Shown: positions 55,831 through 64,000 of the stretch, in pieces | Layout of the letters: each line of letters begins with the position of its first letter | Numbering within the stretch: the first letter of the stretch is position 1 | Program-made: the position numbers and the translations under genes | Notes under the pieces: generated by a model | Databases searched by the model: none | What the model saw: the letters and a program-made list of their open reading frames with translations, nothing else | Told to the model about the DNA's origin: nothing | From: Fragum whitleyi | Lineage: Eukaryota > Mollusca > Bivalvia > Cardiida > Cardiidae | DNA length: 64,000 bases | Reading direction: 5' to 3' | Assembly (NCBI GenBank): GCA_948146395.1 | Contig: OX411552.1 | Span: forward strand, 51,264,258-51,328,257

Positions 55831-56905
55831 CATTCTAGATATAGAAATTGAGTAATATGAAAGCATCACGAAACAACCGTGCACCGAAAACGAAAATCAA
55901 GGATAGAGCGAGATTGAATGCCTATAAATACGGACGGACGGACGGGTGGATGGATGGATGGATGGATGGATGGATGGGTGGATGGATGGATGGATGGATG
56001 GATGGATGAATGGGTAGATGGATGGATGGATGGATGGATGGATGGATGGATGGATGGATGGATGGATGGATGGATGGATGGATGGATGGATGGATGGATG
56101 GATGGATGGATGGATGGATGGATGGATGGATGGATGGATGGATGGATGGATGGATGGATGGATGGATGGATGGATGGATGGATGAATGGGTAGATGGATG
56201 GATGGATGGATGGATTCATTCTAGATATAGAAATTGAGTAATATGAAAGCATCACGAAACAACCGTGCACCGAAAACGAAAATCAAGGATAGAGCGAAAT
56301 TGAATGCCTATAAATACGGACGGACGGACGGGTGGATGGATGGATGGATGGATGGATGGATGGATGGATGGATGGATGGATGGATGGATGGATGGATGGA
56401 TGGATAGATGGATGGATGGATGGATGGGTGGATGGATGGATGGATGGATGGATGGATGGATGGATGGATGGATGGATGGATGGATGGATGGATGGATGGA
56501 TGGATGGATGGATGGATGGATGGATGGATGGATGGATGGATGGATGGATGGATGGATGGATGGATGGATGGATGGATGGATGGATGGATGGATGGATGGA
56601 TGGATGGATGGATGGATGGATGAATGGGTAGATGGATGGATGGATGGATGGATTCATTCTAGATATAGAAATTGAGTAATATGAACGCATCACGAAACAA
56701 CCGTGCACCGAAATCGAAAATCAAGGATAGAGCGAGATTGAATGCCTATAAATACGGACGGACGGACGGACGGGTGGATGGATGGATGGATGGATGGATG
56801 GATGGATGGATGGATGGATGGATGGATGGATGGATGGATGGATGGATGGATGGATGGATGGATGGATGGATGGATGGATGGATGGATGGATGGATGGATG
56901 GATGG
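55831..56905. repeat. (GGAT)n satellite in three higher-order units
   Basis: Three units start with CATTCTAGATATAGAAATTG at 55831, 56217 and 56655. Each has about 100 bp of nearly identical non-repetitive sequence (CATCACGAAACAACCGTGCA; TTGAATGCCTATAAATACGG), then ACGGACGGACGGGTGGATGG and a GGAT array. Units are 386, 438 and about 250 bp. The first two end with the same GAATGGGTAGATGG variant. Long ORFs of MDGW or PSIH repeats are artefacts. Confidence 0.93.
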
Positions 56906-56988
56906 GTGAGTGGTAAGGTGGATGAATAGAACAATGGAAGGACTGTAAACGAATTGACTGACTGGTAGAAAACGTTTGGATTGAGATC

Positions 56989-57400
56989 TTAAATGAAGTC
57001 TGCAAATTTGCACAGGATTAGTATGATATGTATAAATATATCAGAATTCTCATCGATATTTATGCTCATATTTCTAAAGCTAGAAAACAGGCCCACCATT
57101 TTACTATGTAATTCCAATGACATAAACTCAGTGCAAATAACCCTTAAAGAATCAAACAATAAGTTTCTTATATTTTGGGTCATACAGCATTCAAAAACTA
57201 CCTGAGAACATATAGACGAAGAGATTTTCGTATTACAGTTTGGACATGACCTGGTGAAGTAATCACTATAAAATCTCACCAAAAATCTTGCGCATTGTTT
57301 ACATTGGTAAGATAATACAGCAGAAGTTAAAGATTTACTTATTTCCCAAAGTTCACAACTCATAGAAAGTGTTGGTTTAATAGATAAAAACTTTTTATCT
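56989..57400 (-). pseudogene. LINE-like reverse-transcriptase C-terminal fragment (tentative)
   Basis: The minus frame reads LSYQCKQCARFLVRFYSDYF, TRSCPNCNTKISSSICSQVV, FECCMTQNIRNLLFDSLRVI. A Cys-rich knuckle followed by FEC-x5-IR-x-LLFDSL is like the zinc-knuckle tail of molluscan LINE ORF2 proteins, but the expected His is not clear. No RT catalytic motif remains. Fragment status is inference from family knowledge. Confidence 0.4.
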
Positions 57401-57403
57401 GAT

Positions 57404-57490
57404 TGTCATTCTTGCGCCAATGTGGCAGCCCTGATTCGTCTATGATGCATATTTTAGGTTGCCCGGCGTTTCTTTTTCGTCCTAGTATAT
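57404..57490 (+). pseudogene. Second LINE-like C-terminal fragment, opposite strand (tentative)
   Basis: The plus frame from about 57409 reads SFLRQCGSPDSSMMHILGCP, AFLFRPSIF then stop. CG-x6-MHILGCPAF matches the pattern of LINE ORF2 C-terminal knuckles (CG, H, C). Too short for family assignment. Confidence 0.35.
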
Positions 57491-58547
57491 TTTGATTAGA
57501 AACAATACACTTGTTGAACAATAAAGTCCGAAAGCTTTGTATACGATACCTTTAAGAGTAGCCTGGCTGCCAGACTCTTCTTTGTGGTATTTTCTTCAAA
57601 AGAAATTAAATGAAATAAAGTCATTACAGAACTTACAATTAAATCCCCTTTTCTCAGACTAATTTTGAAATTTACACAGTTTATCTATAGAACTCTACGT
57701 CTGTTACCTATTTACGAATTGTTATTGAGGGGAATAGAGTTTACTCCAAAGAAAGGAATTGCCAACCAGAAGTTATAGCTACAACTGATATTCAGCTGTT
57801 AGAGTCAAGTTACGAAAGTACGAAAATAACTCGATTAATAGGAAATATATGGTCGACCCCACTTACAATGTTAAGTATAGTTTAGTGGTGAACCTGTAGT
57901 AGGCGAAACTGTTACTCAGTACAGCTGTCCGGCTTAACATCGAAAAGAAATGGTACCCGTCTTTGTACTTGCGTGTAAATTCAGAAACCATTTACGTTCG
58001 CAAACGTTTTGCTATCCCGCGGGTCTTTATTTGAGATTGATACTCATTACTTCCGTCCTACATTCGCGAAACGGTAAACGGTACTAAGTCTTTGTTCGCT
58101 GCATAATAGGATTTATGAATTTATGCATTCATGAAAATAAAACATCTGGTGACAGAGAGCGATCGTTCTTGATTCAGAAAATTTTGTAAATATTCAACCC
58201 AAGACACTTTTTGCTCGTCCTCGAAGTACCGTTAACAAGCAACGAGTTGCGTTTTTCGTCACATTTATATATCTAACAGACCATGGAATACAAAAACCTT
58301 CAAAAGAATGAAAACTTCCAACCATATTTCATAACCCATGTCACTACCCATCAAATGCTGCATTAAAGCGTGGAAATAATTCACTTTGATATCTAATACA
58401 TTGGGTCAATGTAAAACATGTGTTTTGAAACCACAAAGTAGATTTTTGCAGAGTGCTTTTGTATTTATTTGTTTTTTTTTTGACGAAGCTAATAAATCCT
58501 TTGTCTTGGCTTCAAGAATCAGTCAAGGAAAAATTTGAATCCTCCTA
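57491..58547. other. Low-copy sequence
   Basis: No repeat family, domain or RNA gene recognised. Confidence 0.5.
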
Positions 58548-58726
58548 CAGTCAAACCTGTCTTAGCGGCCACCTGTATTCAGCAAGCAACCTGTATTAAG
58601 CAAGCGACCACGGATTTCCCAGATGTAGCATTCGCACTAAGATTTATATGTATTAAGTTATCACCTGTCTTAAGTAAGCACTTTTCATATGTCCCTTGAG
58701 TGCTTGCTAAATACGGGTCTGATTGT
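58548..58726. mobile_element. MITE with CAGTCAAACCTGT end, degraded right end
   Basis: Left end preceded by TA (58546-58547) and identical to the 43621 copy for 13 bp. Interior GTATTAAGCAAGCGACC and AGTGCTTGCTAAATACGGGT as in that copy. The right end ACGGGTCTGATTG is mutated. Confidence 0.72.
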
Positions 58727-58897
58727 TTTTCAATGGTTCAAATAAAAAAAATGTCACAAGAGTCTGTTTAATCATTTATTCTAATTTGATTTAGATCAAC
58801 ATGTGTATTTGGAGATTTATAGTAACCGATTATTCTAAAGGTTCAAGGTTTCCAAGTTTGCCATTTATCAATGACCTTGACTGGTGACCTTGACCGT

Positions 58898-58916
58898 GGG
58901 GGGGGGGGGGGGGGGG
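58898..58916. repeat. Poly-G tract, 19 bp
   Basis: Run of 19 G, directly after GACCTTGACCGT. Confidence 0.9.
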
Positions 58917-59529
58917 CAGTTGATACACTTCAAAACAAAAAAAAAAAAACAAAGTAAAGCAGTATGACCTGGCTTATTGAATATCAAAATGGAGCTATTT
59001 ATGAGCACAAGCTGTTAAGCAATATATGACTGCCATAGCTACAGCAATTTAAACAAAACATTGTGGAAAAGGGTCATTTGTACAGAACAAGCAACTGCAC
59101 GACTGTTGGATAAAATGGGCTCATACTCTAACAAAGTACAGTCTAAAGTACTAGCCAGGTACTACTACAACCGTCGGTATAAAACTCTGACCCAAAATGT
59201 AGTTATACAGGCAATTTATTTTGACTTATTTTATAAACATACATGTCACTGTGTCACTCTTATTTTGTAAACGTGTAGATTGATGTAAGGTATGGCGTAT
59301 TATTACAAAATAAATGGACATTAATAGTTTATATACTTGTAAGGTTGTTTAGCAGAATATCTATTTCTATTACGCAAAATGATGAATATATAGTAATTTA
59401 TTATAGATCATTGAATTCAGTCGTAATAAAGTTGTTGGTTTTGAAAAATTATCCCTTTTCTATAATGGTTTGGCTATTCCGTTATGAGATGGGCCCTTTA
59501 ATGTTGTGCAACTGTTTGTGCTCATCTTG

Positions 59530-60052
59530 ATAAAGTAATGGTCTCCGTCCGTCATTCCGTCATGCCGAGGTTCCGCCACTAAACTTTTCCGGAGCATATC
59601 TCCTAAAAATATAATAGCTATCAACTTGAAACTTTATGAGTGGATAAATCTCGTGGAAGAGAACCACAGTGGACGAGAACTACAACTCTTGCTTGCATAA
59701 TTTTGGAGTTATTGCCCTTTGATATTTTTCATACTTAAATTTTGTATGGAGCATATCTCCTAAAGTATACAAGCTATCAGCTTGAAACGTAATAGATGGA
59801 TAGATCTCATAAAGGAGAAGTGCAGTGCACAATAACTATAACTATTGCTTGCATTATTTTCCAGTTTTTGCCCTTTGTTATTTTAAAGACTTTGCCCTTT
59901 GTTATTTTAAAGACTTTGCCCTTTGTTATTTTAAACACTTAGAATTTGTAGAGGGTAAATCTTTTAAAGTACAAGAGAATCCTTCATCTATTAGGCTTCA
60001 GTTTACTATCAAGCTTTGGCGGCGGGGATGGCCATGTCTGACATGGCTCTTG
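59530..60052 (+). mobile_element. F9-type element
   Basis: Head remnant AAAGTAATGGTCTCCGTCCG, TCATTCCGTC as at 48440. Two monomers (GGAGCATATCTCCTAAAAAT, which contains GGAG-CATAT-CTCC; ATAACTATAACTATTGCTTG). Three tandem 24-bp copies of GCCCTTTGTTATTTTAAAGA at about 59870-59940. The 3' hairpin is GCCATGTC-T-GACATGGC, then TCTTG and TTTG. Confidence 0.68.
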
Positions 60053-60539
60053 TTTGTAAATTGAAGCTGCATTAAATTTATCTCGAAAAGTAACCCTAAC
60101 ATCGAGGTAATATACATTCTGTGGCAACTCATAGATTACCATTCTCATGTACGTCGATCATTTCTGTCCGTGTAAATCTTTTTTCTAGTTAAAGTAACGT
60201 TATAACCCCAGTTTATTTTCTTTTTGTAAGTTGTCTTGCTTGTCTTAAATTTCTATTTTCAACCTAATTCCCTACCATTTTAGGGATTTTCACCTACAAA
60301 TACTCAGTCGCAGAACTTTATAGGCCAATGGGCACAATCAACCTGAATGAGAGACGAATTCGAAGAATATTGCAATTACGATATGTTCATTTTTTTCAGA
60401 ATTTTAATGATTTTGAAACGTTTATTTCCCCGACTAACTTGTCGGTCCAATATGATTTTTAGCGTAGTTTATACTTATTTATTTTAGGTCGATTGCGACG
60501 AAAGCTTAAACTTAAAGAATCGCTCTCGAACACTCAATC
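60053..60539. other. Low-copy sequence
   Basis: No feature recognised between the F9 end and the TIR transposon. Confidence 0.5.
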
Positions 60540-62200
60540 CTGGGGCCTCTTTCAAGAAAGGTTCCACGATTGAAATTTGGTCGTATCGCAATCGTACGAT
60601 AAAAATTGGCTTTCAAGAAACTTTTTGGCTTTCAAGAAAGGCGTCGTATCGTGAAATCTACGATAAAATATACGACAACTTCAGACCAGTCGTAAATTTT
60701 ACGATTTTGTCTCTATGAGCCTTGATTGTTTTCTTTCCTTTCAAGCTCTCGCGCTTATTAGAACGATTATTTAGCTATGCACATGCCAAATTTCCAAGTA
60801 CTATATAGTGTAATAAACGAGATATATTGAAAACAACAGATGCACCATCATTTCGATGTTTGATTTTACCCTGCGATAATGGTACGATTGTCGCAGAATG
60901 TTTTTATAGTGGTATTCAGTTGTTTATTTACCGTAAGAATCGACCCTTTTGTGATCATCACTGAAAACGTTTGCTTACCCTTCCTTGTGACACAGAAAGT
61001 GGGAGATACCAAATCAATAGATTTTTACGTTTTTACTTACTTTTTTAAAAAACCAAACTACTCTCACATTATGCAATATGGATTCCTGTGTTTCATGCTT
61101 CAAGTATGACATAAATTAAAAGGAAAATTCCACAGCCTCTAGTCAAAACCATACAATTCTAAATAGGAGGATTTCTTATTAACAACAACAACAGCAACAT
61201 CATCATCATCACCATCATCATAAACAACAAAACCGCCGCACTCGATATTTTTTCTCTCTCTGTTCGTCAAAGATGAACAGAGCAAATAATCAAGCAGATA
61301 CATTAATTGAACGGCGACATTGAGTCAGATGAAACATGTCTAAGCTTCATGTAACTGTTGTAGTTACACGAATACGACAACGAGCACTGTACTAGAACCG
61401 AAGTTAGAGTAATCGGTAATTTTGAATTGAAGCGATTGAATATAATATCCATCTAAAGTTCATTTCAATACTACCCCTCTATAGTTCGTTTCAATACCTT
61501 CCATATAGGCACAGAACTATACGATTTGAATAATTACATAACAAATACATACAAGAAAAATGGATGAGCCATTTTCATTTTTTCATCTTACCCTTTTAGA
61601 AATGTTTTATTATTATACATTCTTATACTTCACCAGAAAACAACCAACCAACCAAACAACAATGATAATAAAATATAATGATAATAAAGCCATACACCGA
61701 AAACTTAGTGCAGATGATCATTAACTAGAACATGTGCATTTTAACAATGCTCCACATTCGTAGCGACAGTCGGATTACTTTCATCGACTTGAATCGACAG
61801 TGTAAACTAAAATAACTATGCAATTATGAGCACTTGCATTATTATAATGACAAAGATATTTAGATTTCGATGAGAAATGTGTAGTTCGACGAATTATGTT
61901 TTAATAATCCTCGTTAAATATGCATTAATATACAAGTAAATGGCTTTTCTACGGTCAGTTTGCTGATTTACCCTTTTTGGTAGTTTAAAAAGCGGACAAT
62001 ATACCCACTAACGCGGAAGTTTTTATCATATGATCAGCACGTGCAGATGTGAAAGATCAACTTTACGATAATCTTATGAGGTCGTATAGTCTGCGATTTT
62101 CAACGATATTTTTGTGAAAGCCGTATACGACCGTCTTAAATATAATCGTACGATATTTATAAGATAAATCGTACGATATTTTTCTTGAAAGAGGCCCCAG
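60540..62200. mobile_element. TIR DNA transposon, non-autonomous, 1.66 kb
   Basis: Perfect 19-bp terminal inverted repeats CTGGGGCCTCTTTCAAGAA / TTCTTGAAAGAGGCCCCAG. Inside each end lie many short motifs of the type TCGTA, TACGA and ATCGTACGAT (left within 60585-60705, right within 62060-62180). TTTCAAGAAA recurs twice at the left. No transposase domain in the ORFs (60879-61109 starts in a TACGAT motif). No target duplication visible. The end style is PIF/Harbinger-like, by inference. Confidence 0.78.
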
Positions 62201-62214
62201 ATGTTTTCACGTCC

Positions 62215-62216
<2 letters not shown>

Positions 62217-62307
<91 letters not shown>

Positions 62308-62460
62308 TGGTTTAAACCCACTGCTACCAATTTTACAGCTTGGTGAACTGGGGCTGGCTTATAAGTGTTTTGCCCGTAAACACAACCCGGCGACAGTGGG
62401 GCTCGAACCAAGGACCACCAGGTCTCGGGTCGAGTGAATTTACCACTAGGCCACCGGGGC
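62217..62460 (-). mobile_element. tRNA-headed SINE with long (TC)n tail
   Basis: Minus strand: GCCCCGGTGGCCTAGTGGTA (A box), TTGGTTCGAGCCCCACTGTC (B box), AAAACACTTATAAGCC, CACCAAGCTGTAAAATTGGT, then an uninterrupted TC run of about 88 bp (GA on plus, 62217-62304). The minus ORF 62157-62555, with a Leu-Ser run, is an artefact of this. It lies just outside the right end of the TIR transposon. Confidence 0.78.
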
Positions 62461-64000
62461 AGCTTATTGTAATCGTTCTCTGTCAAAACCATGTACGTAA
62501 TTGATCGTTTGAAAATACCGAAAAAAGTAATGTCGATGAAGGACAAAAATCTCATAATTGCAGCTTAATGTTCAGAAAAGCTGTAGTTTTTAAGTTTTTA
62601 GTAACCAATGCAACAATGTATAAATGTTGTTTATTTCATTTAAGCATTACAAAGTACATTGGCATGACAAAGTGTATCAACTAGCGCTGTGTATCAACTA
62701 GCCCCGGTCTAACATTAAACGTTGTAAGTCTCCTGTATACTTCAACTACAAGGAAAGGTTCAAATAACACCCGTGTAATGCTTGCCGACTCCCCGCCTCA
62801 CTTGTGAACCGTATAGAATTATAATATTTCCTTTGATATGAATTGAACAACAAATTTAGGAAAGTCCGAAAATGTACTTTTATTCTAAAAGGTAGTTGTA
62901 AACGTTGAAATCCTTAGAAAAGTCGCAAATTCATAAGAATTATATCAAAATGTCCAAACGTCTTGCTTAATCTAAAAATGAGTAAGTACAATAATTCAGA
63001 TTATTTAGGGCCTCCGTCGGCGGGATGTGTCAACTAGCCCCGTTAATAGCAACTAACCTCGGTCTCCCATAATATTAAAATTATTGGTTTCTAGCGATTT
63101 TACTTAATTATCTTCACGCAAACATTTGCTTATGATTTTTGTTATATTGAAAGGGTATTGAACTTTACTAATTATTGTCGAAAGACTTAAATACAAAAAG
63201 TTTGTACATGTTTAAAGCACTGTTTCCGCACTGATTTCTGGATTTTCCGGCATATAGCCAGTGATATAATGCAGAGTTACGATTCCGCGTGATTTTAAGA
63301 CTTCCGTTAAAAACTATAACTCTACCTAGTTTAATTTTTGAGTTATTTCCCGTTGTTGATTTTCATACTTGCGCATTGCAACGGGCGTATCGTGTGACAA
63401 TTTTGCCAGATTGTTAATGCAAGATATATAAAACACGGTGAACATGCTATTTTGTTGCAATACTTTGTTCCCACGATCTATGTATTTAAATATGACACCA
63501 AATCCTTCAATCCAAGAGCATTCCACTTATTAAGTAGTTGACTTGCTAACACGCGCCCTGAACTTCAAAAGTGGACAAATATAGCTATCGGAAGTCATTG
63601 TGAGCTATTGTGACTAATAAAGTACTAATTAATTATAGTCCATTAGGTAACTAAGGCAGTTGTGAATTAGTGTACAGCTTTCAACTCGGAAAAAAAGTTT
63701 ATTACCTGACGATGAAGAATTCCACACAAAACTCTCATCAAACTGCATGAACCCGCAAAGCAGTTGCAAAAGTTCATTTATCTATTATTATTACTTTTTT
63801 CATTATTATTTTTTTTTTAATGTACACAACATCTTAATGAAAATTCATCAGACAGTATTTTAAATGTGTAGAAGCCTTTTGAAAATATAATAAACTTTCG
63901 ATCCTCAAAACACTTAAATATTGATCGGCGACATAATTATTTCAAAATTGATATATATTAATTTCTTATTCAGTATATCAAATTTCAAAATCTAATAGCC
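62461..64000. other. Low-copy intergenic sequence
   Basis: AT-rich to the window end. The phrase TGTGTATCAACTAGCCCCGG and close relatives recur at about 62670-62705 and 63025-63065, but no element ends could be defined. ORF 63326-63526 has no domain. Confidence 0.45.

Noticed and set aside
55866..57013. Proteins of MDGW or PSIH repeats up to 141 residues
   Set aside because: Translation of a GGAT microsatellite in any frame; no start context or flanking exons.
62157..62555. 132-codon ORF with a Leu-Ser run
   Set aside because: It is a SINE tRNA head plus (GA)n tract read on the minus strand.

Overview
The window is animal nuclear DNA and most likely comes from a bivalve mollusc. It is AT-rich, has GT-AG introns of up to about 11 kb, and is dominated by interspersed repeats. 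Two repeat types point to molluscs: hairpin-headed repeats starting TTTTTAGCTCACCTGAGC and followed by GTCCGTC runs, and tRNA-headed SINEs whose tail reads GTTGAAAGCGGCGTTAAA. The species assignment is inference; no database was searched.

One protein-coding gene can be supported. Eight exons on the + strand between 3124 and 28119 join without a frameshift into the C-terminal 335 residues of a SAMHD1 orthologue (dNTP triphosphohydrolase). They run from the end of the HD domain, with the metal-binding Asp, through the allosteric and tetramer region to the stop codon. The N-terminal half (SAM domain and most of the HD domain) lies upstream of base 1. Introns F-G and G-H (4.7 and 11.1 kb) are largely filled with nested repeats. 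No second convincing gene was found downstream. A 98-codon ORF at 51161-51454 with a possible signal peptide is the only weak candidate.

The main content is a superfamily of non-autonomous mobile elements, labelled here F1 to F10 by their ends. Most share one plan: a 5' hairpin beginning AGC, ATG or AGT directly after a run of T; a GTCCGT-rich stretch; a tandem array of monomers of about 145-178 bp; a second copy of the hairpin arm near the 3' end; usually a short 3' hairpin; and then CTTG or CTAG followed by TT. Five nested insertions can be compared with an uninterrupted copy of the target. In each the insertion adds AG/AT...CTTG or CTAG plus exactly two T's. This resembles Helentron-associated (HINE, DINE-1-like) elements and the bivalve pearl/CvA repeats. 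All copies seen have the same orientation, which is also the SAMHD1 sense direction.

Layout: 1-3000 repeats in a SAMHD1 intron; 3124-16824 seven SAMHD1 exons separated by F1, F2, F3 and SINE insertions; 16888-27178 a deep nest of F1, F2, F3, F4 and a hAT-like element; 27970-28119 the last exon; 28311-31490 F7, a SINE and F1/F3 remnants; 32420-39678 a fold-back duplication split by a 7-kb three-level nest; 40470-46563 inverted copies of a TTAA-flanked element; 46564-50484 more F elements; 50485-64000 lower-copy sequence with MITEs, SINEs, a GGAT satellite in three higher-order units, LINE-like fragments and a 1.66-kb TIR transposon.
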